From: Rhizocola hellebori
GTDB lineage: Bacteria; Actinomycetota; Actinomycetes; Mycobacteriales; Micromonosporaceae
Direction of reading: 5' to 3'
Length of the DNA stretch: 64,000 bases
Assembly: GCF_016862955.1 (NCBI RefSeq)
Contig: NZ_BONY01000022.1
Span: forward strand, 79,551-143,550
In this document: one piece after another, positions 52,802 to 61,409 of the stretch
How the letters are laid out: every line of letters starts with the position of its first letter
Numbering within the stretch: the stretch's first letter is position 1
Notes under the pieces: model-generated
Seen by the model: only the letters and a program-made list of their open reading frames with translations
The model's database searches: none
What the model was told of the DNA's origin: nothing
Translations under genes and position numbers: made by a program

Positions 52802-53377
52802 GTGACCGATCAGACCGAGCGCCTCGACCTCGAAGAGCTTGCCGACCTCCCGGTCGACGAAGCCGACGGCGAAGAGGAGTCCGACGAAGAGGCGCCCAAA
52901 CGTAAGGCGCTTAGCGACGCCGACCTGTTCCGCCAAAGTGAGGTCGCCGCCGACTATGTCGAAGGGTTGCTCGACATTCTCGACGCCGATGGTGACATCG
53001 ACGAGCTCGTCTCAAACGGGCGCCCAGTGGTCGAGGTTGTCGGCAGCAAGCTGCAGTCGCTGATCGGGCCGCGGGGGGCGACCCTTGAGGCGCTTCAGGA
53101 GCTGACCCGCCTGGCCATCTTCAAGCAGACCGGTGAACCCAGCCGGCTCCTGCTCGACGTCGGTGGCTACCGGGACCAGCGCCGCAAAGAGCTCGCCCTG
53201 GTGGCTCGCAACGCGGTCGACAAGGTGAAGCAGCACGGCGAAGCGGTGCGGCTCGAGCCGATGTCCGCTTTCGAGCGCAAGTGCGTCCACGACGTGGTGA
53301 ACGCGAGCGAAGGCGTGGCAAGCGAATCCGAAGGGGTCGAGCCCAACCGTCGGATCGTGGTCCGGCCCTCGGAGTGA
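52802..53377 (+). CDS. jag: Jag/SpoIIIJ-associated RNA-binding protein (KH-R3H)
   Basis: GTG 52802. 191 residues: an acidic N-terminal region of about 55 residues, KH domain around [40 protein letters not shown], and R3H domain with [40 protein letters not shown]. Follows yidC as usual and overlaps rsmG (GTGA). Confidence 0.95.
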   Translation: MTDQTERLDLEELADLPVDEADGEEESDEEAPKRKALSDADLFRQSEVAADYVEGLLDILDADGDIDELVSNGRPVVEVVGSKLQSLIGPRGATLEALQELTRLAIFKQTGEPSRLLLDVGGYRDQRRKELALVARNAVDKVKQHGEAVRLEPMSAFERKCVHDVVNASEGVASESEGVEPNRRIVVRPSE

Positions 53378-54054
53378 GCGTTCCAGAAGATTCTCTGAAA
53401 GCGGCCGAGGCGGTCTTTAACGATCGCCTCGGCCTCGCCGTTTCCTACGCCGGTCTCCTCGAGACGCAGGGTGTCCTACGTGGACTGATCGGCCCGCGGG
53501 AGGCACCGCGGCTCTGGGAAAGGCATCTGCTCAACTGCGCGGTGGTCAGCGAGTTGATTTCGCCCGACGCCACGGTCATTGACGTGGGCTCGGGCGCAGG
53601 ACTTCCGGGTATCGTGCTGGCTGTGGCTAGACCGGATATCTCGGTCATTCTGGTCGAGCCACTTGCACGACGTACCGCTTTCCTTGACGAAGCGGTGGCA
53701 GCACTCGAACTGACCGACCAGGTCACCGTCGTGCGAGGACGCGCCGAAGAACAGGTGGGGCGGCATCGCGCTGACGTCGTCACCGCTCGTGCCGTGGCTC
53801 CCCTGGATCGGCTCGCCGAATGGTGTCTGCCGCTTGCCAAGGTTGGTGGCCGGATGCTGGCGATGAAAGGCGCGTCGGCTTCGGAAGAAATTGATATGCA
53901 TCGAGCGGTGTTGACTCGGCTCGGAGGCGGACCGGCATCCATCCGGCTCTGCGGCGTCGGCCTGATCGACCCGCCGACGACCGTGGTCGACGTCACGCGG
54001 GAACGAGATGTCGTGCGCCAGGCAGCAAAGGGGCGACGTCAGCGCCTCAGGTAA
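53374..54054 (+). CDS. rsmG: 16S rRNA (guanine-527-N7)-methyltransferase
   Basis: GTG 53374 overlaps the jag stop. 226 residues with the SAM site [59 protein letters not shown] and [16 protein letters not shown]. It makes m7G527 in 16S rRNA. Confidence 0.97.
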   Translation: MSVPEDSLKAAEAVFNDRLGLAVSYAGLLETQGVLRGLIGPREAPRLWERHLLNCAVVSELISPDATVIDVGSGAGLPGIVLAVARPDISVILVEPLARRTAFLDEAVAALELTDQVTVVRGRAEEQVGRHRADVVTARAVAPLDRLAEWCLPLAKVGGRMLAMKGASASEEIDMHRAVLTRLGGGPASIRLCGVGLIDPPTTVVDVTRERDVVRQAAKGRRQRLR

Positions 54055-54316
54055 CGGGGGCGGTGACACGATGCTCGGATGGCCGAGCCACTCCGATCGG
54101 GTGAAGTACGGCGGGCGACTCGTTTTAGTGCCCGGGCTGATGCTGTTTGTCCCATCCCGAATGGCTTCCAAGAGGACCTCTCTTGGCGTGTTAGGCCCGG
54201 CGGCCGTAGGCTGGCCGGGCGTCGATATCGTAGGGGCACTCCGCTCTACCGCGATTGGAGCGGCGAAGCGGCCGATCGGCGCAACCATCCGATCCAATGC
54301 GGGCAGGGATGAGACG

Positions 54317-55552
54317 GTGCACGAATACGGTATGACTCCACAAAGGAGCCTCTATAACGGAGCGTCGCGCTCTTTTGGCGATGCCCGTGTAGGTGGCGTG
54401 GTTTCACGTGAAACATCAGCTTGGTACGGCGTTGGCTCGTCTGCGGCGAGCGTCCCCTTCTCAGCTGGCGCATCCATTTCCCCGGAAAGCCTCCCCGTCG
54501 CCTCGGCCGGTGGCGGCAGCGCCGAGGGCGTACCCCCGGTGCTTCCTGGCGCGTCGGGCTTTACGCCCTCGATGGCGCCAACGCCACGACCCCCCTCACC
54601 ACGTCCTCAGCCGCCCTTGTCGGCTGGGACACCAACTACGTACGGTCCGTCCGATGGAGACGGGACCGTAGACAGTGACTCGGAGGACCCACCGTTGGCT
54701 ATGGAGGCGATGCGCGCCGTGCAAATCTTGAATCCGAGCGGTGAGGTGACCATGCCGCGCCCGAACCGGCCACGCGTCATGTGCGTGGCGAACCAAAAGG
54801 GCGGCGTTGGGAAGACAACCTCCACCGTGAACCTGGCCGTGGCATTGGCGCTGCACGGCAACCGAGTCCTCGTCGTCGACCTCGACCCGCAGGGCAATGC
54901 GTCCACGGGATTGAATGTGCCCCACCACGCCGGCGTACCCGACGTGTATGACTGCCTTATCGACAACGTGCCGCTGGCCGATGTCGCTCAGGCTGTCGAG
55001 GGCATCCCCAACCTCCATTGTGTTCCGGCGACCATCGACCTCGCCGGCGCCGAGATCGAGCTTGTCTCGGTGGTGGCCCGTGAGTCGCGGCTGGGCCGCG
55101 CCATCAACGGCTACCCCGGCGAGTTCGACTACATCTTCATCGACTGCCCGCCTTCGCTCGGGTTGCTGACCGTTAACGCGCTCGTGGCGGCGCAAGAGGT
55201 GCTCATCCCGATTCAGTGCGAGTACTACGCGCTTGAAGGGCTGAACCAGCTCCTCAATAACATCAACCTAGTTAAGGCACACCTCAACCCCGAGCTTGAG
55301 GTCTCCACCATTCTGCTCACGATGTACGACCGCCGTACCCGGCTGGCCGACGCCGTGGAACAGGACGTGCGAAACCACTTCGGCGACAAGGTATTGACCT
55401 CTGTCATTCCCCGGAACGTCCGTGTCTCGGAGGCACCGAGCTACGGCCAGTCGGTCATGACCTACGATCCAGGTTCACGGGGTGCCACCAGCTACTTCGA
55501 GGCGGCGCAGGAGATCGCTGAACGCGGGGCGAAGATTGGGGTTGCGGCATGA
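54317..55552 (+). CDS. parA: Chromosome-partitioning ATPase ParA (Soj)
   Basis: Start taken as GTG 54317, upstream of an in-frame VSRET that is encoded by a parS site, as in streptomycete ParA; this gives 411 residues with about 145 disordered Ser/Pro/Gly-rich N-terminal residues. Other starts are possible and the 54055-54316 stretch before it has no gene. The ATPase has the deviant Walker A ANQKGGVGKTTSTVNLAVAL, Walker B LVVDLDPQGNAS, IDCPPSLGLLTVNAL and the DNA-binding ILLTMYDRRTRLADAVEQ. It moves ParB-parS complexes by ATP-dependent DNA binding. Confidence 0.93.
   Translation: MHEYGMTPQRSLYNGASRSFGDARVGGVVSRETSAWYGVGSSAASVPFSAGASISPESLPVASAGGGSAEGVPPVLPGASGFTPSMAPTPRPPSPRPQPPLSAGTPTTYGPSDGDGTVDSDSEDPPLAMEAMRAVQILNPSGEVTMPRPNRPRVMCVANQKGGVGKTTSTVNLAVALALHGNRVLVVDLDPQGNASTGLNVPHHAGVPDVYDCLIDNVPLADVAQAVEGIPNLHCVPATIDLAGAEIELVSVVARESRLGRAINGYPGEFDYIFIDCPPSLGLLTVNALVAAQEVLIPIQCEYYALEGLNQLLNNINLVKAHLNPELEVSTILLTMYDRRTRLADAVEQDVRNHFGDKVLTSVIPRNVRVSEAPSYGQSVMTYDPGSRGATSYFEAAQEIAERGAKIGVAA
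54400..54415. other. parS site within parA coding sequence
   Basis: GGTTTCACGTGAAACA, read in frame as VSRET near the ParA N-terminus. Core 14 bases perfect. Confidence 0.93.
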
Positions 55553-55602
55553 ACAAGCTCGCCCTCACCGGCGGCTGCCGCGGTAGGGAGGTTGCGGCAT
55601 GA
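55549..55602 (+). CDS. 17-codon mini-ORF bridging parA and parB
   Basis: ATG overlaps the parA TGA (ATGA), and its own TGA overlaps the parB ATG (ATGA); it encodes [17 protein letters not shown]. The repeated junction GGTTGCGGCATGA occurs at 55540 and 55589. It probably arose by duplication of the junction and now couples translation across the 46-base parA-parB gap; whether the peptide matters is unknown. Confidence 0.45.
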   Translation: MNKLALTGGCRGREVAA

Positions 55603-56639
55603 GCGGTGCACCTGCACGGTCTAAGGGCGGTCTTGGCCGTGGTCTGGGAGCTCTCATCCCCACTGCACCTCCCTCCGCTCCCCCGCCGGCACACACTGGC
55701 CCCGCCATCCCCACCGGCCCGGCCGCCCCCAGCCAGCAGCCCGCTGCTGTGGTCGCCGAGCCGATCGTTGTCCCGGCGGTTCCCAGCCAGCCGGCCCCGG
55801 TCGAGCGCGGTGGTCAGGAACTCCAGCCGGTACCCGGTGCTCGGTTCCTCGAGATTCCTGTTGGCAGCATCGTTCCCAACCCGAAGCAGCCTCGGCAGGT
55901 CTTCGACGACGAGATGCTGGACGAGCTCAAAATCTCGATCCAGGAGGTCGGCTTCCTCCAGCCCATCGTGGTTCGCGAGATGAGCCCGGACAAGTACGAA
56001 CTAGTCATGGGTGAGCGCCGTTGGCGGGCGGCCCAGGCGCTCGGCCGGGAACAGATCCCGGCCATCATCCGCGATACCCGCGATGACGACATGCTGCGGG
56101 ACGCGCTGCTGGAGAACATCCACCGGGCACAACTGAACCCGCTCGAAGAAGCTGCCGCGTATCAGCAGTTGCTCGAAGAGTTCGGCGCTACGCATGACGA
56201 GCTTGCCCGAAAGATTGGCCGTAGCCGGCCTCAGATCTCCAACACCATCCGGCTGCTGAACCTGCCGGCTCAAGTTCAGCGTCGTGTGGCTGCCGGGGTT
56301 CTCTCCGCCGGGCACGCCCGGGCTCTGCTCAGCCTCGACGACTCCTCGTCGCAAGAGCAGCTCGCCACCCGCATCGTCGCGGAAGGACTGTCGGTCCGCG
56401 CCACCGAGGAACTGGTGACGCTGGCACTCTCCGATGGCGCCGCGAAGCAGGCCGCGCAGAAGCGCCGTGCCAAGCCCCACGCCCCCGCCCTGTCAGATCT
56501 AGCCGACCGGCTGTCGGACAGGTTCGACACCCGGGTGAAGGTGGACATCGGCCGGAGCAAAGGGAAAATCACCATCGAGTTCGCCACGGTCGACGACCTA
56601 GAGCGAATCGTTGGCATCATCGGAGTCGAGCGCCAATAG
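55599..56639 (+). CDS. parB: Chromosome-partitioning protein ParB (Spo0J)
   Basis: 346 residues. Starts [20 protein letters not shown], a typical ParA-contacting N-terminus, then a Pro-rich linker. The CTPase/ParB domain has [36 protein letters not shown] (the GERRxRA CTP motif) and [20 protein letters not shown]; the HTH has [20 protein letters not shown] and [12 protein letters not shown]; the C-terminal dimer domain ends [12 protein letters not shown]. It loads at parS sites, which are abundant downstream. Confidence 0.97.
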   Translation: MSGAPARSKGGLGRGLGALIPTAPPSAPPPAHTGPAIPTGPAAPSQQPAAVVAEPIVVPAVPSQPAPVERGGQELQPVPGARFLEIPVGSIVPNPKQPRQVFDDEMLDELKISIQEVGFLQPIVVREMSPDKYELVMGERRWRAAQALGREQIPAIIRDTRDDDMLRDALLENIHRAQLNPLEEAAAYQQLLEEFGATHDELARKIGRSRPQISNTIRLLNLPAQVQRRVAAGVLSAGHARALLSLDDSSSQEQLATRIVAEGLSVRATEELVTLALSDGAAKQAAQKRRAKPHAPALSDLADRLSDRFDTRVKVDIGRSKGKITIEFATVDDLERIVGIIGVERQ

Positions 56640-56653
56640 CTGCACGTCCTCTC

Positions 56654-56689
56654 ATAGTCGCGATGTTTCACGTGAAACATCGCGACTAT
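56654..56689. terminator. parAB terminator built around a parS site
   Basis: A perfect 36-bp palindrome whose centre is the consensus parS TGTTTCACGTGAAACA (56664-56679), with arms ATAGTCGCGA and its complement, followed by TTGTTTTTG. It starts 15 bases after the parB stop and has the form of an intrinsic terminator. Confidence 0.9.
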
Positions 56690-57909
56690 TGTTTTTGCCC
56701 CCCGCCTCCTGCCACGGCTTCGCTCTGTCCCTTCTCCGGCTTGCCTCCCATGTAGCCCCCCGACCGGATGCCTCTCCTCGCAAACCAACAGCGACGTCAC
56801 CGTGAGCCCGTTGCGAGCTCCCGTCTCCACGCTGACTCCCTAAGCTCGCTTGTGTATCGCGCTCCTGCGCCGCTCCGTCCCGCCGGCGCCTGTTCGGCCG
56901 TGCTCGGCCCTGCCATGGTGGCCCCGGCGGCTAGGGGTACTTTCGGTCCAGCCGCACCTCCGCCCGCGCCGACTTCGCGGCCCGCACGGGCTCGTGGTCC
57001 TTTGCGGGCGGGGGTCCTTTGACGCGCCAAACCTTCTTCAGAACCAAGCGGCTTCGGCGTTTGCGTTCTACACGTGAAGCCACAGCCCACAGACCGCAGC
57101 CATTGCCCCGGGCGGTCCACGCAGGACCATCTGCACTCGCGATCGCGGGAGCTGCTGCGCTACGACTCGCCTGTCCGCGACGCAACCTTTTGGATTTGCG
57201 TCAAGCCGATCGAACTCGCCCACGGCCTGACCTCCCCGGGAGCCCCTGTCAGCCTGCTAATCGGCTCGGCCAGTCGCGACTAGGACCACCAGTTCGCCAT
57301 CCCCACTCGCTTGGCAGCAAGAGGCCGACTTTGGGCGATCCCCTACAACGACGCCCTCCCCAAGGACCTAGGCCGCTCCTCAAGTGCGAAACCCAAGCCC
57401 CTTCGCTTTGCAGCTAGCTATGCGCATGCGCCCATCGGGCGTTCACTGCCCAGCAGTGTTGTTCCAGGGGGCTATCCGCTCGGGCGCTCCATGGGGTCTA
57501 GGGCACCAATCTCCTGAACGCCAGCTCTGGCTCGTGCTATCCACCAAGCGCTTCGAGCCCTGAGTTGCCGGCTTGTGGCTCCTCCAATAGCCCCACCTTT
57601 CCCAGCAGCACGGCCGGGCCAAGTAGCTCGGCTGCATAACTCTGCTCCGATGACCCTCCCCGCTGGTCCAAGCCCGCATGCCGGAACTCACCCCATGAAG
57701 ACGCCACTAGGTCCCTTCCGTGGTTCCCCGAGCCGCGTTCGGCTCTGAGCTGGCTGGCCGTCTCCGCATTGCCAATCGCGGTCTGTCAGGCGTGGCAAGT
57801 CCGTGGGTTAAGCCCGCGGTCCATGAATTGCCAAGTTCTCGGGAGCACCATCCCCTTGCGCGCTCCCCGCCGGCGCCACGCAGCTTCGCCGGTCCTCTTC
57901 GGATGCCTA

Positions 57910-57943
57910 GGTATCTGGCCGGCGCACCCTTCGGCCAGATACC
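57910..57943. repeat. 11-bp inverted repeat (hairpin) in the parS region
   Basis: GGTATCTGGCC (57910-57920) and GGCCAGATACC (57933-57943) pair perfectly around a 12-base loop. No adjacent gene; it could be a terminator or processing site of an unannotated transcript. Confidence 0.6.
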
Positions 57944-58479
57944 AGCGGGTCCGTTCCCGGTCGCGACAGCGGAACGCCCTTGCACTCCTTGACAGACGCA
58001 GCCCACCTTCCAATGCAGCGTGGAGTGCTGGCGAGAACCCGGTCGTGCCGACGTCCCGCCAACTGCTAGGCGCGGCGGGCGCGCATGCCATTCACCAGGT
58101 TCCCGCCAGGACACGAGTCTCGTGCCTCGCCTTGCGGGGAAGAAGTCCCATCTAGGCCACGCTACTTCTACTCGCCGCACGGGATGTTCGGTCTGCTGCC
58201 TCCGAGTCACAGCGCGACCTGCGAGCGCTCGCTTTGGAGCTGGCGCTAAGCACCCGCGGTCACTGTTCCTGCCGAGCCGAGCGCGCCGCGGGCACGCAAT
58301 CAGTTTGCTGCACTAGGAGAGCAGTCGTCGCAATGGCTAGCGGTAGTGCAGCGCCACAGGCTCTCTTTGCGCAGCACTACATGGGCCTCGTTCTCCGTTA
58401 CGGCTGCGGCAGTCGCGCTACTCCTTAGATGGTTGTCAGCTGCATTCAAGGCGGAGGCACTGCTCCCCCGCCACATCTT

Positions 58480-58495
58480 GGTTTCACGTGAAACA
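58480..58495. other. parS site
   Basis: GGTTTCACGTGAAACA, core perfect. Confidence 0.93.
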
Positions 58496-58673
58496 TCGCC
58501 CCGTCCAACGAGCTTCTCGTCTTGAGCCACCGGGCCAACTCCCCCAGTCCCTGGCGGACCCGCCGAATACCGCTCCGTAAGGCGACGCCGCTTCCCATGG
58601 CGTCAAGCAGCCAGACTGGGAGTCAATGCGCCATCGGTCGCGCCGCCGTCTCACCGCCTGACTGGGCCTCGAA

Positions 58674-58689
58674 TGTTTCACGTGAAACA
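58674..58689. other. parS site
   Basis: TGTTTCACGTGAAACA, identical to consensus, flanked by A and T. Confidence 0.95.
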
Positions 58690-58772
58690 TCTGGCCCTTG
58701 GTCCACAGCGCCTTGGTAGCGAACACTCCCCCTCCCCTCCGCTCCCGCGTGCATGTCGCGTTGCCATCTCGC

Positions 58773-58908
58773 CCATGCCCGTGCCCGTGCCTTGTGCGTG
58801 TGCCCGTGCCCTTGCCCGCGCGCTCGCGCCTGTGCCCGCCTGTGCCTGTGCCCGCGCTTGTGCCCGCGCTTGTGCCCGCGCTTGTGCCCGCGCCTGTGCC
58901 CGCGCCTC
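58773..58908. repeat. 12-bp GC-rich tandem repeat array
   Basis: Degenerate TGCCCGTGCC units lead into five nearly identical copies of TTGTGCCCGCGC between about 58838 and 58900. Low complexity; strong C/G strand asymmetry (plus strand C- and T-rich). It makes long but meaningless open frames in both directions. Confidence 0.8.
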
Positions 58909-59186
58909 CCTGGCATTCTCTCGGAGGTGAGCCCTGAGCACCTCGGTTCCGCGTCTGGACGCTGGCCGCAGTTCGCCGTGCCCGGAGTCGCGGGGGTGTA
59001 GACGGCGCCGGCCGAGTCGGCTCTCTGGCCGGGTCGTTCGTATGCCTGCTCTCCTCTGGCCATTGCGCTGGCGTGTGTACCTGTGAGATGGGTGCCAAAG
59101 GCGTCGAGTAGAGGGCAATCTCCAACCTGGGCCCTGCGAATGGCTAATCCGAAGGCGACAGCCCGGGTGGCTGCGGACTGGCCGAT

Positions 59187-59202
59187 GTTTCACGTGAAAC
59201 AT
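59187..59202. other. parS site
   Basis: TGTTTCACGTGAAACA, identical to consensus, first unit of the tandem repeat. Confidence 0.95.
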
Positions 59203-59265
59203 CAGACGCGACACCACCGCAGCATCACGGCTCAGATTAGAAGCGAGCCGCCACGGCATCCCGAT

Positions 59266-59281
59266 AGCTTCACGTGAAGCA
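59266..59281. other. Degenerate parS site
   Basis: AGCTTCACGTGAAGCA: palindromic, but with T-to-C and A-to-G changes at symmetric positions 3 and 14, plus position 1. The symmetric change keeps the dyad. Confidence 0.65.
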
Positions 59282-59343
59282 TCCGACTCGGCATGCCGCA
59301 GCATCGCGGCTCAGACTAAAGGCAATGCCCCATGGCGCCCCGA

Positions 59344-59359
59344 TGTTTCACGTGAAACA
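59344..59359. other. parS site
   Basis: TGTTTCACGTGAAACA, identical to consensus. Confidence 0.95.
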
Positions 59360-59403
59360 TGGTTCCGGTTGCGGCCGGAAGGAGCTCTTCCCCGACTTCC
59401 CGA

Positions 59404-59419
59404 TGTTTCACGTGAAACA
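59404..59419. other. parS site
   Basis: TGTTTCACGTGAAACA, identical to consensus, 60 bp from the previous site. Confidence 0.95.
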
Positions 59420-59820
59420 TGTGCCTAGCGCGGCAAGCCCAGACGCAAGCACCTGATTTGCGCATCAACTCGTCGGAGTAGAAGGGAACGCTGCCCCAAG
59501 CAGGAGGAGCGACAGCGGAGGAGTTAAAGCCCGTCGGAGCTCTCGGGCGACAGCATCGAAGTGCGAGCGAAGTCGAGCCCTCCGAACGTCACGTGGTGGC
59601 CATGTCAGCGATGTCGCCGCCTGCCCGGTGGTTTGGAGCTTCACGCTCACGTTCAGGGACATGTGGCTAAGCCCGACGATGCCCTGCCCGAGCTCTCGCG
59701 TTTCCGCTGAGGCGCTGAGCCGCTGATCCGCTGAGCCAGCCGCCCCTTGCCGTGCTACACCGCCGCGATGATGGCCACCGCCGACCCGGTCGATGGCGAA
59801 GACCGACACCACACCTGGAT

Positions 59821-59836
59821 GGTTTCACGTGAAACA
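59821..59836. other. parS site
   Basis: GGTTTCACGTGAAACA, core perfect. Confidence 0.93.
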
Positions 59837-60354
59837 TCGGCCATCCCAACGCAGGCAGAGGGTGAGAGCTACCTCGCGGCTGGACACCCAATGCCGCTGT
59901 CCCCGCGCTTGCCCAACCCAGCATTTCGTGCCGGAGGCGGGCTAGATGCAACAAACTCGGGCCGGCGTGGGCAGGGGGCCTGCATTCCCGTGGTGGAGCG
60001 ATGGACTCTGGGCTTTGAGGACCCACGAGCCCCAACCCAGGCTGGCCGATCTGTCAGGCGCCCTACATCAAGCCCGTCTGTTGGACCTGGCCGCCGAGCC
60101 GGCCGGCTGGTGTGCCCGTGTTCGGCCGTGCCAGGTGTAGCTCCAGGCTCGATTACGGCACGGCTTGCGCCTAGCCTGTGCCATGCACGGCATCGAGCGC
60201 GCACGGTCAGCCCCAGCACGGCGTGAGCACGGGCATGCATGGCTTGCCCGTGCACGGCATCGAGCCTGCGCCGTTGCGTACCTATTCCAGGGACAAGACT
60301 TGAGGCCCTGGGGGCGGGCCAGGTAGTCGGGCTGCTGATGCTCCGTCTCTCTGT

Positions 60355-60370
60355 GGTTTCACGTGAAACA
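60355..60370. other. parS site
   Basis: GGTTTCACGTGAAACA, core perfect. Confidence 0.93.
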
Positions 60371-60940
60371 TTGGCTCGACCCGCCTCCGTGCATGAGATC
60401 GGAGTCCATGGACGGTGTCCCTGCCATGGGAGCTGCATGGCAAGGCTGAGTCGCCTGCGTGTAATCCCGCACGACAGCCTAAGGACGACTCGGCGTAACG
60501 GCTCCCCCCGCTACCCCAGTACCTGTATTGCCGACGGGACTCTGGCCGCATACGTGGCCAGAGCAGCAGACGTAGGTGAGACGCGCCGATAGCGAGCCGA
60601 CGCCGATGGCTAATCACCGATCGTTGGGTTCATATGGCCGCGCTACCTGGGAGAGCCATGGGGATCCAACACCGTTGCTAGCCAAGCTCGCCGGCAGGAG
60701 GCAAGGCCCGCGGGGCGAAAGAGTTCGACGCCTTGCCCTCTTAGCAGTCCGGCCCATAGGCGGCCGCAAGCTTTCAAATGGGCGAGCTGAGAGGAGCCAC
60801 GGCGTCGAAGTCGGCGCCCGGCACTGCTTGCGCTTATACCGGCAACTTCGGTCCTCGTCATGCCGCCCAATCGAGCGAGCACCAGGGCAGCTGCACGTCG
60901 TTTCCTCAGGCGCCGCGCAGCAGTCTTCCGTTTCGGCGAT

Positions 60941-60971
60941 CTGAGGGGAGGCCCTCTCGGCCTCCCCTCAG
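60941..60971. terminator. 13-bp hairpin in the parS region
   Basis: CTGAGGGGAGGCC (60941-60953) pairs exactly with GGCCTCCCCTCAG (60959-60971), loop CTCTC. Typical of GC-rich terminators, though no gene ends nearby. Confidence 0.6.
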
Positions 60972-61137
60972 GCTCACCTAGGTCCGCACGGTCGTATCGT
61001 GGTTCCCGGCTCAGCGTTTGTCTGGCCCATACGTCACATCACGGCTTCGAGGCTCGGCTCGCATAAGTCGGCATGGGCGGCTCCGGCGATGGCTGGATCC
61101 AAACTCGCGGGAGCGGGCGTGGCGTCCTTCCCTGCGA

Positions 61138-61153
61138 TGTTTCACGTGAAACA
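61138..61153. other. parS site
   Basis: TGTTTCACGTGAAACA, identical to consensus; the flanks CGA/TCG extend the palindrome. Confidence 0.95.
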
Positions 61154-61393
61154 TCGCAACGGGCGATAGGACCACGCCGAGCGGCGGGACAGCGCAAGGC
61201 TGGAAGTGCGAAGCTCGTGAGCCCAGGCAACGCCGGCCACAACACAATTCAGCCGAGCATTCCAGCGGTGCGTTACTCGCTTCTCGCGCGGCATCATCCG
61301 CGCCTTGCCTGGACGATCGGCGAATCGTATCGCCTGAGTGATACCACGGAGGCCGTGGGCCAAGCCCTTCCTGCAGTTGGAATGCGCTGAGGT

Positions 61394-61409
61394 GGTTTCA
61401 CGTGAAACA
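61394..61409. other. parS site
   Basis: GGTTTCACGTGAAACA, core perfect. Confidence 0.93.

Larger units (their letters stand above)
59185..59424. repeat. Diverged tandem repeat with a parS in each unit
   Basis: Units begin at 59185, 59264, 59342 and 59402. The first two are about 79 bp and share CCGCAGCATC, CGGCTCAGA and a GCC-rich end; each starts with GAT followed by a parS (59187 consensus, 59266 degenerate, 59344 and 59404 consensus). The third unit is about 60 bp and more diverged. Confidence 0.8.

Noticed and set aside
58484..59304. Two overlapping minus-strand open frames of 213 and 208 codons with GTSAGTS or RAQARAQ repeats
   Set aside because: They are translations of the 12-bp GC repeat plus parS sites; no ribosome site, and both frames are equally open.
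58670..61160. Many short frames starting MFHVKH
   Set aside because: Each begins at the ATG formed by AT plus the parS TGTTTCACGTG; they are artefacts of the binding site, not small genes.
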